From the NCBI GenBank assembly GCA_938024995.1, contig CALJDU010000078.1, positions 1-55,676 on the forward strand: a stretch of 55,676 bases of DNA, written 5' to 3'. The notes beneath the pieces were generated by a model. That model was not told where the DNA came from, searched no databases, and saw only the letters and a program-made list of their open reading frames with translations. The number at the start of each line of letters is the position of its first letter. Positions within the stretch are counted from its first letter, which is position 1. Positions 1 to 8,547 of this stretch are shown one piece after another. The translations under genes and the position numbers were made by a program. This DNA comes from an uncultured bacterium (GTDB lineage: Bacteria; Myxococcota_A; Polyangia; Polyangiales; Houyiibacteriaceae).

Positions 1-857
1 TCCCCGCGCCCGCGAACGCGATGAACCCGCCGGAATCTATCCGCGGCGCCCGCAACGGTCGCTTGCGCGTCGAGCCTTGTCGCGAAGGACGCCTGGAGAC
101 CGAGGGTCGTCATCGGCTGCCACTGAAGCGTCGCGCTCGAGCTCCATGAAGGCCCGTCACGCGTCTCCAGGTGGCCGCGGGTGCGCATCGTCAGAACGCT
201 AACCAGCTGCGTGGACCAGTCGCCGAAGAAGCCGCTGTACGCGATCCCGACGATTGGATCGAACGAACCGCTACCCGCTTGAAAGTCCATCGTCGCGCGC
301 CCGATGGAAGGCGCGAGGAGCGGCGCGGTCGGGAGCTCCAGCCCCACGATGGAAGCGAGCAGGTGACGCGGAGAGAGCGCGCGATCACGATAGAGAAACA
401 CGCGCGCGCGAACGTCGAGATCCCCGACCGCGACGCGACGCTCGGACGCGAGGTTGGGGTATGCCAGGTGCTGATGGATGATCGGAAGGGCAGCGGAGAG
501 CATGACGCGCGGATGCGGCGCGTACGCGACCCCCAGCTCCAAGCGATATTGGAAAGCGACGAAGGAGCGAAGAGCGGAGCGAACATGGGAGGGAGGCTCC
601 AAATCATTTACTTATTTGGAGGGAGGGGCGGACAGTCCCTCCAAAGAATATTCTCGAAGCGCGATCGCCGTCGCGCCGCTTCCCACGGTCTCTGTACGGC
701 GGCGCGCGAGGAGCGAGAGCCGAGCGCGATGTGCACAGGGCTGCCCTGCGCCCATCACCGTGAGCGTCGGGTCGCCGACCGTGCAGGTACTGCACGCCTC
801 CGCGCGGCTCACGGGGACGCAAGCGACAACCAGAACCAGCAACGCGAGACGCAGCAC
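1..857 (-). pseudogene. Broken secreted/outer-membrane-type protein, runs off left edge
   Basis: Reading leftward from a GTG at 857, the frame opens with a clear signal peptide (MLRLALLVLVVACVPVSRAEA) and a Cys motif ACSTCTVGDPTLTVMG. It continues for 81 codons and meets an in-frame TAA at 612-614. The same frame then resumes with protein-like sequence (for example YRLELGVAYAPHPRVML and LASIVGLELPTAPLL), with alternating strands like those of a beta-barrel. Near position 38 the sense frame changes by one base: downstream it reads GGFIAFAGAG in another frame. I infer a gene disabled by a stop and a frameshift, or two sequencing errors. Similar Cys-start membrane proteins exist in Myxococcota, but I cannot name a function. 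It lies downstream of, and on the same strand as, the DsrE fusion gene. The long plus-strand frame over the same bases looks like antisense shadow. Confidence 0.6.
597..621. repeat. Small AT-rich palindrome carrying the premature stop
   Basis: CTCCAAAT at 597-604 and ATTTGGAG at 614-621 form a perfect 8-bp stem around a 9-base loop. The TAA that breaks the gene above lies at the loop/stem edge (612-614). The palindrome is AT-rich in a GC-rich gene, and flanking GGAGGG runs occur on both sides. It could be a small insertion that created the stop, but this is inference. Confidence 0.55.
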
Positions 858-1004
858 GCGTCGTCTCTAAGCTCAACGCGCAATGGATTCAAGGACTTGC
901 TCGGGAGTCGCCACACACCAGTACACGGTTGCGAAGTCGATCGCGGGGCTAGGACGAGGCCGGGCACAAGGACGACCTGTCGCCGAGCGCGAAGCGCGCC
1001 TTTT

Positions 1005-2405
1005 TCAGAACACCAAGCTCATCTCTGAGTTCGAAGCGGCCTCCACGAACGCCGCCACGCCGCCGTACTCAAGCCCGTCGTAGGGATGCAGATCGCGCTT
1101 GGTGATCCCCATGACGCTCATCGCGGTCGTGCAGGCCACGAGCCGGCAGCCTTGCTCTTGCGCGGCGCTCATCAACTCGGGGAGCTCCATCAAGTTCTTG
1201 TCACGCATCAAGCCGCCCATCATGAAGTCGCCCATGCCGCCGAAGCTCAGCTTGCTCAGCGTTTGCTTCTCGGGCCCCTTCGGCATCAACCACTTAAACA
1301 GCCGCTGTGCCCAGGTGACCTTCTCCTTTTTGTGCGCAGGGTTCGGCTTGTCGCCGCGCAAAAGGTTCAGCCCGAAAAACGTGAAGTAAAGCATCACGTC
1401 CATGCCCTGCGCGGCGGCTCCGTTTGCACACATGAGCGCCGCCAAGAGCGACTCCTTGTCGTTGTGCAACACCAGGAAGGTCGCGCTGCGGTTCTGCTTC
1501 TCGGGAAAGGCCGCGGGACGGGGAGCGAGGGCCGCAGACGTCAGCGTCGCCATGGCGGTCGACGCGCTGACCGGTTCCGCTGGCGTCGCGGGCGGAGCGG
1601 ACCGCGCGACGCCGGCGTGAAGCGAGAGCTCGGCGAGCACCGGCCCCGCTCCGTTGAGGCTGACGATCTGATGACCGTTCTCTACGCACCAGCTCACGAT
1701 CTCACTGGTGTAGCTGGGGTCGGGCGCGATCACGCTGAGCGCCTCGAGCCCATCCACCGCTCCAACCAGCGCCTCCCGAACTGACCGAAGCGCGGTCCGC
1801 GATAGATCAAGCGTTCCGTTCGCTGAGCCCGACGGTGGCGGCGAAGAACGAGTGAGCGCGCTTTGCGGCTTGGCTTCGTCAGACTCCGGCAACCGAATGA
1901 GCGCGCGGTACGCGTTGCCGGTCTGCTCTAGTGTCTCGATCGTCGACCCAGTCGTTCGCGCCCAGCTTCGAATGTCCATCGCGAACGCGTCGTCATCCGC
2001 GAGGACCTCAAGCTTGGTCGCCGTGGGATTCCGCGCCGCTCGCGCGACCGCCAAGATCGGGCGCGGACACTCCAGTCCGCGCGCGTCGATTTGCTGGATC
2101 TCCTCTTGGGCAACAGGAGGTGTCGACTTCATGGTCCGCGATGCCAACGACCTTCGCTCACCCGTCGAAGGCGCGACGCGGACGAGAGCCCGATAGCCAT
2201 CGTCGTTCTCGAGGAAATCAACCAGCTCCGCGCCCGACGTGCGACACCAACTCTCGACGTCCAACGGGAACGCTTCGTCGTCCGAGAGAATGGTCAGCTC
2301 GCCCCCGGTCGATCCGAGCTTTCGCGCTGCGCGCGCGGTCTCCAAGATCGGTCGAGGACATGCTTGTCCGCGACAGTCCAGGATGTGGTGAAGGTTCTCG
2401 GTCAT
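1005..2405 (-). CDS. TusA-TusA-(TusA-like)-DsrE fusion protein, sulfur-carrier type
   Basis: A 466-residue fusion, probably cytoplasmic. Two TusA/SirA sulfur-carrier domains are seen at about residues 8-78 and 104-172, each with the CPxP motif holding the persulfide cysteine (GQACPRPIL with C16, GLECPRPIL with C113). A third TusA-sized stretch (about 198-265) keeps the fold-like spacing but has no CPxP. The C-terminal 160 residues are a DsrE/DsrE2-type domain with C420 and the ACTTAMSVMGI segment around C425. TusA and DsrE proteins pass sulfane sulfur between enzymes, so a fused relay is a fair inference. The start codon overlaps the stop of the kinase gene upstream (ATGA, 2402-2405), so the two are translationally coupled. 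Substrate and partner are unknown. Confidence 0.88.
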   Translation of the reverse strand: MTENLHHILDCRGQACPRPILETARAARKLGSTGGELTILSDDEAFPLDVESWCRTSGAELVDFLENDDGYRALVRVAPSTGERRSLASRTMKSTPPVAQEEIQQIDARGLECPRPILAVARAARNPTATKLEVLADDDAFAMDIRSWARTTGSTIETLEQTGNAYRALIRLPESDEAKPQSALTRSSPPPSGSANGTLDLSRTALRSVREALVGAVDGLEALSVIAPDPSYTSEIVSWCVENGHQIVSLNGAGPVLAELSLHAGVARSAPPATPAEPVSASTAMATLTSAALAPRPAAFPEKQNRSATFLVLHNDKESLLAALMCANGAAAQGMDVMLYFTFFGLNLLRGDKPNPAHKKEKVTWAQRLFKWLMPKGPEKQTLSKLSFGGMGDFMMGGLMRDKNLMELPELMSAAQEQGCRLVACTTAMSVMGITKRDLHPYDGLEYGGVAAFVEAASNSEMSLVF

Positions 2406-4036
2406 GGGTCCTCTCCCTTGAGGATGTCGCGCAGCGCGGTGAACACGCGCTGGTACTCACGCTCGATCTCATCGATGAACGAGTCGCGATTCGGCAGCTC
2501 ATCGGCATGATGGAGCATGCGGTAGGTGTGAACGAGCCGCGTGAGGTGAAGCGCACCGAGCTCTCGAGACGCGCGTTCCATCTCTGCGCAGCTGTCCGCG
2601 ACGCGGTCCCCGCCCTCGCCAAGGTCGAGGAGCCACTCCGGCATCGACCCGAGGAACGTCAGGATCCGCGCGCGCAGGAACGGTCGACGCGTCGACCACC
2701 CCGCGAGCACCGCGGGGTCGAGCGCGCTCTCTTCACTGACCGCGGTCACCTCACGCTTCGTCTTCTTCTCGAGGAGCTCCGCGAGCTGGGTCAGCTGTCC
2801 CGGGATCCCGAAGCTCCCGATCGCCCCGGTGGTGACGGGGTCGACCCACGCGCTCTCGGGGTGCTGCGCGATGATCAGGGTCTGCTCCGGGAAGTACTCG
2901 ACCAAGTGACGCGCGACCGCCACTGGGCTCACCGACAAACGCGTCGACAGAATCACGACGTCGAACACCCCGTGCGCTCCGCGGGTCGCCGCTCTTGGGT
3001 CCATCGTCGAACGCACCTCGCAGCCCATCCGTTTAACGAACTCGACGATCTGCAGCTGAGCAACGCGGTCGGGCTCGACGACCAAGACCTTGAGCATCGT
3101 CGACGCGTCTGGCGGGATCGAGCGATGACGTCGCCAACGCTTCGCGGCCCGGAGCACCTTGGGCCAACCTTCCGCGACCTGTCGCGCGCTGATGCGTCGC
3201 TCAGGATCGGGGTGGAGCATCTGCTGCACGAGCTGCGCGAGGCTCGGCGGGACGTCCGGGTTCACCGCGCGCGGATCGGGCGCGTCCGTCTGGTTCGACA
3301 TATGCGTCACGATCGCGCCGATCGTCTTGTGCTCGATCAAATACTCCACGCCGGTTAGCGCCCACCACAGGACCGCCCCGAGACTGAACACGTCTGACGC
3401 CGTGGTGGCGTTCCCGTGGATCTGCTCCATCGCGACGTAGCGAGGTGTCCCCGCGGGCCCGAACGAGCGGGAGCTTGATCCCGCGACCTTCGCGATCCCG
3501 AAGTCGAGCAGCTTCGCGGTGAAGCCTCCGAACCCTGCGGTGACGATCACGTTGCCAGGTGAGACATCGCGATGAACAACGCCGTTGCGATGAACCTCTG
3601 CGAGCGCAGACGCGACCTGGCGGATGCAGTCGAGCTGCGCGAACGAGAGCGGTGCCGAACGCTCAAGCAACGAGTCGAACGAGTCGCCCGGCACAAACTC
3701 CATCGCGATCGCGGGCAGACCATCGCTCGTCTCTCCGGTCGTGTAGATCGTGACAAGGTTGGGATGGACAACGCGCGTCGCGGCGCGTGCTTCGTCGAGG
3801 AACTGGCCGCGAACAACGTCGGATCCGTCTTCTTCAAGGACGTGCCGGTTCGCGATCTTGACGACCGCCCGCCGATCCGTGCCGAGCTGGTCCGCGAGGT
3901 ACGCGGTCGCGTACGCCCCCTTTCCCAGCAAACCCACCAAGCGGAAGGAGCCAAGCTCAACTTGCCCGACGCGAACGTCTCTCTTTTTGGATTCCGCCAA
4001 CGCCTTAAGTATCGACTGACGGTGCGACTTCGGCAA
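2402..4036 (-). CDS. Ser/Thr protein kinase with degenerate receiver and C-terminal helical domain
   Basis: 544 residues, TTG start. The kinase domain spans about 28-290. It has a glycine loop (GLLGKGAYATAYLA), lysine K60 (AVVKIA), the catalytic loop HRDVSPGN (D157, N162) and DFG at 178-180, so it looks active. A CheY-like domain follows at about 315-425, beginning LKVLVVEPDR. The usual phospho-acceptor position is S364 (VVILSTRLS), which makes it a pseudo-receiver. The last 100 residues (from DPAVLAGW) are helical and resemble an Hpt domain, but I see no HTLKG-type histidine site. No membrane segment is visible. It is first in a two-gene unit with the TusA-DsrE fusion, which suggests the kinase controls sulfur transfer or senses sulfur state (inference). 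Confidence 0.9.
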   Translation of the reverse strand: MPKSHRQSILKALAESKKRDVRVGQVELGSFRLVGLLGKGAYATAYLADQLGTDRRAVVKIANRHVLEEDGSDVVRGQFLDEARAATRVVHPNLVTIYTTGETSDGLPAIAMEFVPGDSFDSLLERSAPLSFAQLDCIRQVASALAEVHRNGVVHRDVSPGNVIVTAGFGGFTAKLLDFGIAKVAGSSSRSFGPAGTPRYVAMEQIHGNATTASDVFSLGAVLWWALTGVEYLIEHKTIGAIVTHMSNQTDAPDPRAVNPDVPPSLAQLVQQMLHPDPERRISARQVAEGWPKVLRAAKRWRRHRSIPPDASTMLKVLVVEPDRVAQLQIVEFVKRMGCEVRSTMDPRAATRGAHGVFDVVILSTRLSVSPVAVARHLVEYFPEQTLIIAQHPESAWVDPVTTGAIGSFGIPGQLTQLAELLEKKTKREVTAVSEESALDPAVLAGWSTRRPFLRARILTFLGSMPEWLLDLGEGGDRVADSCAEMERASRELGALHLTRLVHTYRMLHHADELPNRDSFIDEIEREYQRVFTALRDILKGEDP

Positions 4037-4043
4037 CGACCCA

Positions 4044-4081
4044 CCAACAACAAACGCCGCCCCGCGATGAGCGAGGCGGCG
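4044..4081 (-). terminator. Rho-independent terminator after the DUF4013-type gene
   Basis: Read on the minus strand, a GC-rich stem (GCCGCC paired with GGCGGC, 4056-4061 and 4075-4080, extended by one C-G pair) is followed by GTTTGTTGTTGG. The T tract is interrupted by G, so strength is uncertain. It separates the membrane-protein gene from the kinase operon. Confidence 0.6.
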
Positions 4082-4139
4082 CCACGTTGTTTGTCTGCGG
4101 AGATGTTAGGAAGCGCGCGAATCGCGTCTCACAATGAGC

Positions 4140-4964
4140 TTAGAACGCTTGCGGCGTCCCCGTGTTCGGAGGGTATCCGCCCGAGGGAACTTCGAGGTCG
4201 CCACCGGCAACCGCCAGCGCTTCACCACCACGGGCGAGCCACGCTTGGTAGATCTGCGCCATAAGGTGGGTCTGCGCGATCATCACCGCGATCCCGGCGG
4301 GGATCGCGCCGAGCCCACAGGCGAGCATGCCCACCAAGAACAGCGGCATGCTGACCAAACCGATCACGATGCTTCCGATGATCATGGGCTTCAGCATCGC
4401 CTTCGTGAACGCCATGACCTCCTTGAACTGCATGCCCGCGTTCAAGTCGTCGGTCAGCTCGGCGCGCATCTTCGCGACCTTGGCCGGCTGCTGCGCCAGG
4501 ATGATGAACACGAGCATGAAGAGGTAGATGAAGACCGCGACGAGGATCGCGATGATCCCGAGGCCCGCGCCCGCTGCTTCGCCCCCACCGCTCGCGTGCA
4601 TCGCGGCGCCACCCCCCGCCATCAACGCGGCGAGACCAAACTGCATGCACATCATGATGACCCCGAAGAGCATCATCGCGGGGAAGATCCAGAGCATGGT
4701 CGCGAGGAACCCCTTGAACCCGACGCCGAGCAACTTGCCAAGGTAGTCGAAGTCAAAGTCCAAGCGCGGCAAGCTGTCATCGCCCGCTACGACGCGGCGA
4801 ATGATCAACCCAGTCCAACCCGCGACCGCGAGCTGACCGACGAGCGGGATGCACATTGAAGAGAGCAAGAGAACCGTCGCGGTGAGGAACTTGCCGGTCC
4901 ACTGTGGGTCCTGCGTGATGACGCGAAAGCCGCGTAGGTAGTCGATCTTGTATGGCTGGCTCAT
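4140..4964 (-). CDS. DUF4013-type integral membrane protein
   Basis: 274 residues, mostly hydrophobic. The N-terminus (YLRGFRVITQDPQWTGKFL) followed by a helix, the segment GWTGLIIRRVVAGDD and then an Asp-rich LPRLDFDFDYLGKL match the layout of the DUF4013 family of polytopic proteins. Membrane segments are apparent near residues 27-45, 85-115, 130-158 and 195-235. A Gly/Ala-rich loop lies at about 115-130, and the last 25 residues are a Pro/Gly tail. There is a GGAG upstream of the ATG. No function is known for the family. It sits alone, between a terminator and the lipid enzyme gene. Confidence 0.8.
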   Translation of the reverse strand: MSQPYKIDYLRGFRVITQDPQWTGKFLTATVLLLSSMCIPLVGQLAVAGWTGLIIRRVVAGDDSLPRLDFDFDYLGKLLGVGFKGFLATMLWIFPAMMLFGVIMMCMQFGLAALMAGGGAAMHASGGGEAAGAGLGIIAILVAVFIYLFMLVFIILAQQPAKVAKMRAELTDDLNAGMQFKEVMAFTKAMLKPMIIGSIVIGLVSMPLFLVGMLACGLGAIPAGIAVMIAQTHLMAQIYQAWLARGGEALAVAGGDLEVPSGGYPPNTGTPQAF

Positions 4965-5122
4965 TGGTTCCGTTGCTCCACCGGGTCTCCGCTTTGTGCG
5001 GAAAGGAAATTAGAGCGAGACCATGTCAGGCCTCACCTAAAACGCAACCGTGTGAACAAGTCACCGGCCGATCGCGTTAGGTACGACTGACGTCGTCGCG
5101 CCTTCCTTTGCAATCGGTTCGG

Positions 5123-8068
5123 TCAGACGAACGTGAGTCGACGGACCGCATGTAGATTTCCATCGACGCGCAGCTTCCCGCGCTGAAAGAGGCTCTTGGC
5201 CGAGGCTTCGTGGCTCACCAGTGCCGCGAACGAGGCGTCGTCCACCGTGACGATGGCGTCGACATCCGAGTACTCCCCTGGTTTGACTTCGCCGGTCCCC
5301 AGATCGAGTAGGTACGCGCTCTCTGGATCGCTGATTCGGAACTGCACCCGGGCAGGCTCGCCTTTCTCGATCACGAGGCCTGCGAAGAAGCCCGGTGCGC
5401 AGGCGGTCGCCGTCGCGCTGGGCGACACCGAAGACCCGCCTCCGCTCAACGTGACCCCGCTCGCCTTAAGCTCGGCGATCTTCTTCGTCGCCCAAGCCGG
5501 GTCGATCTTCTGAAGGAACGAGAGCTTCTGGCTCGCCATCACGTCGCCTTCGATCTTCAAGTCGCCGCCCATGTAGAGCTTCATCGGGTCGACCTCGCCC
5601 CGCGTCATCTTCGCGAAGTTCTCATCGCTCAACATCAAGGTGCAGTCCGGCGCGGTCAGCTCGCCGGCGCCCACCTCGCCGTTCTTGACGTCGATGGTCC
5701 ACGTGCTGTCGGGGTCTTGCAGCCGGAACTGGAAGACCTTGGCGACCTTCGTGAGCAGATCTGGATTGTCGTCGACGTACGCTTTGATGCCGAGGAACAC
5801 GTCCGCGACGCCGCCCTCATCATCGCTCGGTGGCGCCGCGCTCGAGACAGGCGCGTCCCCGCGCGCTTCCATCGCGGCGGCCACGTGTCGCTCTTCCACC
5901 TTCTGCAAGAACGTCAGGCGCTGCGACGCCATCACGTCGCCTTCGATCTTCAGGTCGCCGCTCATGTAGAGCTTCATCGGATCCGCCTGGCCGGTGCACA
6001 TGGCCATGAAGTTCGCGTCGCTGAGGAGCAGCGTGCAGTCCGGCTTGATCGTCTCGCCTTCGGTCACGCCGGTCTCGCCGCGAACGTCGATCGTGAACGC
6101 GCTCTCGGGCGCGCTCAGCTTGAACGCGAACACCTTGCCGATCTTCTGAAGGGTCTCCGGGTGCTCCTTCAGCCAGAGGTCGATCCCGCCAAAGATGTCG
6201 CGCGAGGTCGGGCCGCTCGCGGGCGCCGCTTTCTTGGCCGCCTTCTTCTTCGCGACCTTCTTCGGGATCGACTCATAGAGCTCGATCGCCGCGTGCGAGA
6301 TCACGACCTCGTCGCGCTCCTTCACGGACACCTCGAAGACGATCTTCTGATCGCTCTCCTTCCACATCTTCGTGACCAGCGTGTCGCCCGGGAAGACGCT
6401 CTTGGCGAAGCGCACCTTCACGCTCTTGAAAAAGCGCGGGTCGCCGCCCGGCGCGAAGCTCTTGATCACGTGACGCCCAGCGAAGCCGAAGGTGCAGAGC
6501 CCGTGAAGAATCGGGCGCTCAAAACGCATCGCGCGCGCGAAGGCAGGGTCAGCGTGAAGCGGGTTCCAGTCGCCGCTCAAGCGATAGAGGAGCGCCTGGT
6601 TCTCGGCGACCGTCTCTTCGATCACGGCGTCCGGTTCGCGCGCCGGCGGAACGTTGGTCGGTTCGCTCGGGCCCCGGTCCCCGCCCCACCCTCCGGCGCC
6701 GCGCACAAACGTCGTGACCTCGTTGGTGATCAAGAGATCGCCGTCTTCGTCGTAGCTCTTGATCTCGGTGACGATGAGCGCGCCTTTGCCCTTATCGAAG
6801 ATCTCTTTGATCGTCGTCTCGTGCCGCAGGGTCGCGTTACGCGGCAGCGGGCGCTCCAGCTTCGTGAACTGCTCGCCGTGAAGCACCTTGTCGAGCCCAT
6901 AGTTCAGCCCGGGCGCGACGATGCCTTCCTTGGCGAACGTGAGCACCTGGTTCACGCCGGGGATCACGCCGTAGGTCGGGAGCGCAGCGAACTCGCCGTG
7001 CATCTCGTAAACGAGAGAGAGGTCCTTGTCGTCGAGCGCGTCTCTCGCCGCGCCCACGCCCAACGCGTAGAGCGCGAGATCGCGTTCGTCGTAGCTCGAG
7101 GTCGCGCTCGGATAGCGGTAGCCGAGCGCCTCGTCGACATCGATGAACTCGTTGCCGCCTTGGCTCGGTCCCGCGTTCACGTTCTCCATGATCGGACCCA
7201 TCGACTCCGCGATGTTGCTCGGGTGCGTCACGTCGCTGAAGCCCGCGATCGCGTCCCAGTTCGAGCGCAAGGTCTCGGGCGTGATCGTCTTGCCGACGCG
7301 GAACATCTTGCCCGAGGCGCGTTGCCAACGGAGCTTGCCAAAGAAGCCGCCGCCCACTTCGTAAAGCCCGCCGGTCTCTTCGCAGTCTTCGTGGCAAAGG
7401 ACCGCGACCAGCGGAGAGACGACCTCGGGCGCGAGCGCTTCCGTGACGTCCTTCGGCAGCACCGTCTCGGTCAGCCGCGAACCGGCGAGCGGCGCGATGG
7501 TGTTGCAGTGGATGTTGCGCTTGCGGCCTTCGATCGCGAGCGTGTTTGAGAAGCCCGCGAGCCCGAGCTTGGCCATCGCGTAGTTCGCCTGACCGAAGTT
7601 GCCGTAGATCCCCGCCGCGCTCGCCGTCATGATGAGGCGGCCGTACTTCTGCTCGCGCATATGTGGCCACGCGGCGTGGGTGACCTTCATGCTCCCGAGC
7701 ACGTGCACCTGGTAGACAACGTCCCAGTCGTCCTGCGTCATCTTGTGAAATGAGATGTCGCGCAAGATGCCTGCGTTGTTGACCACAATATCGACGCGAC
7801 CAAAGACGTCGAGCGCGGTCTGCACGATCTTTTCGCCGTCCACGACGCTGTCATAGTTCGCGACCGCTTCGCCGCCCGCTTCTTTGATGGCGTCGACCAC
7901 GAGATCCGCCGCGCGGCTACTCTTGCCACCGCCGTGGGCGTCACCTCCGAGATCGTTCACGACGACCTTCGCGCCACGTGAACCAAAGAGAAGCGCGTGT
8001 GCGCGCCCGAGCCCGTTCCCGGCGCCCGTCACGATGACGACCTTGTCGTCGAACCTCAGCTCTGACAT
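5123..8068 (-). CDS. Multifunctional SDR dehydrogenase / MaoC hydratase / triple SCP2 lipid enzyme
   Basis: 981 residues with the layout of eukaryotic peroxisomal multifunctional enzyme type 2. Residues 1-300 are a short-chain dehydrogenase: the TGAGNGLG nucleotide site (14-21), NNAG, catalytic S150, Y163 and K167. Residues about 310-600 are a double hot-dog enoyl-CoA hydratase 2. Its active half carries D500, N502 and H505 in the GDWNPLHADP motif, and HGLCTFG follows. A Lys/Ala linker (603-616) leads to three SCP2 sterol/lipid-carrier domains (about 622-730, 755-865, 890-981); the first two share the motif MKLYM.GDLKIEGDVMASQ. It should hydrate a 2-enoyl-CoA to (R)-3-hydroxyacyl-CoA and oxidise it. 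Three SCP2 units are more than the single one usual in the animal enzyme. GAGGAG precedes the ATG. Confidence 0.93.
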   Translation of the reverse strand: MSELRFDDKVVIVTGAGNGLGRAHALLFGSRGAKVVVNDLGGDAHGGGKSSRAADLVVDAIKEAGGEAVANYDSVVDGEKIVQTALDVFGRVDIVVNNAGILRDISFHKMTQDDWDVVYQVHVLGSMKVTHAAWPHMREQKYGRLIMTASAAGIYGNFGQANYAMAKLGLAGFSNTLAIEGRKRNIHCNTIAPLAGSRLTETVLPKDVTEALAPEVVSPLVAVLCHEDCEETGGLYEVGGGFFGKLRWQRASGKMFRVGKTITPETLRSNWDAIAGFSDVTHPSNIAESMGPIMENVNAGPSQGGNEFIDVDEALGYRYPSATSSYDERDLALYALGVGAARDALDDKDLSLVYEMHGEFAALPTYGVIPGVNQVLTFAKEGIVAPGLNYGLDKVLHGEQFTKLERPLPRNATLRHETTIKEIFDKGKGALIVTEIKSYDEDGDLLITNEVTTFVRGAGGWGGDRGPSEPTNVPPAREPDAVIEETVAENQALLYRLSGDWNPLHADPAFARAMRFERPILHGLCTFGFAGRHVIKSFAPGGDPRFFKSVKVRFAKSVFPGDTLVTKMWKESDQKIVFEVSVKERDEVVISHAAIELYESIPKKVAKKKAAKKAAPASGPTSRDIFGGIDLWLKEHPETLQKIGKVFAFKLSAPESAFTIDVRGETGVTEGETIKPDCTLLLSDANFMAMCTGQADPMKLYMSGDLKIEGDVMASQRLTFLQKVEERHVAAAMEARGDAPVSSAAPPSDDEGGVADVFLGIKAYVDDNPDLLTKVAKVFQFRLQDPDSTWTIDVKNGEVGAGELTAPDCTLMLSDENFAKMTRGEVDPMKLYMGGDLKIEGDVMASQKLSFLQKIDPAWATKKIAELKASGVTLSGGGSSVSPSATATACAPGFFAGLVIEKGEPARVQFRISDPESAYLLDLGTGEVKPGEYSDVDAIVTVDDASFAALVSHEASAKSLFQRGKLRVDGNLHAVRRLTFV

Positions 8069-8119
8069 CTCAACTCCTCGTCGGCCTTGGGCGGCGCGAC
8101 CGAGGCGAACGTTACCGTG

Positions 8120-8467
8120 TCACGTGCATCGCTGAACAGCGCGATGTCGTCGCAGCGGGACCCCGAGCGCGACGCACAGAAACATCAGATTCGTCCAAGG
8201 GGAGACCGGTCGAGCCAAGAGCGAACAGCCGCCCGAACCGGCATTGGACGAGGCGACCGCCGGGTCCTCTTGGGCAGGCTGCCTCCGGTCCCGTTCCGGA
8301 CGTCGTTCACGCGCGCTGCGGACACGAGTCGCAGGCTCGATCAGGCTCGGCACCGGCTCACCGCGAAACGTCGCCAGGTCTTGTCGCGCGTCGCTGATGG
8401 GACGAGTGCGGCTGCACATGCTCGTGAAGAGCGTCCCCTCGCGATCGCTCTCGTAGGCGTAGACCAT
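8120..8467 (-). pseudogene. C-terminal remnant of a MYXO-CTERM-type surface protein
   Basis: A leftward frame opens just after a TGA near 8,483 and ends at 8,120. It has protein-like character at its front (EPYMVYAYESDREGTLF). At its end the pattern SNAGSGGCS, a hydrophobic stretch (TNLMFLCVALGVPL) and RRHR resembles the MYXO-CTERM sorting tail found on surface proteins of myxobacteria. There is no signal peptide, start region or room for a normal N-terminus. The coding-like stretch stops where the opposite-strand lectin gene begins, also without its 5' end. I read it as a truncated gene. It could instead be antisense noise with a chance tail. Confidence 0.45.
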
Positions 8468-8547
8468 GTAGGGCTCGCACGGAACGCGTCAGCACGCCCT
8501 TTTCGTTCACGCTCGTTCCGTCCGCCGACGCCTCGCTGGCGCGAACC

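Noticed and set aside
171..1028. Long plus-strand open frame over the broken gene
   Set aside because: It is very Arg-rich, lacks a start site, and lies antisense to sequence with a signal peptide and protein-like text.
5717..7549. 610-codon plus-strand frame over the multifunctional enzyme
   Set aside because: It is antisense to an unmistakable SDR/MaoC/SCP2 gene and is rich in Arg, His and Asp as expected of such a shadow.
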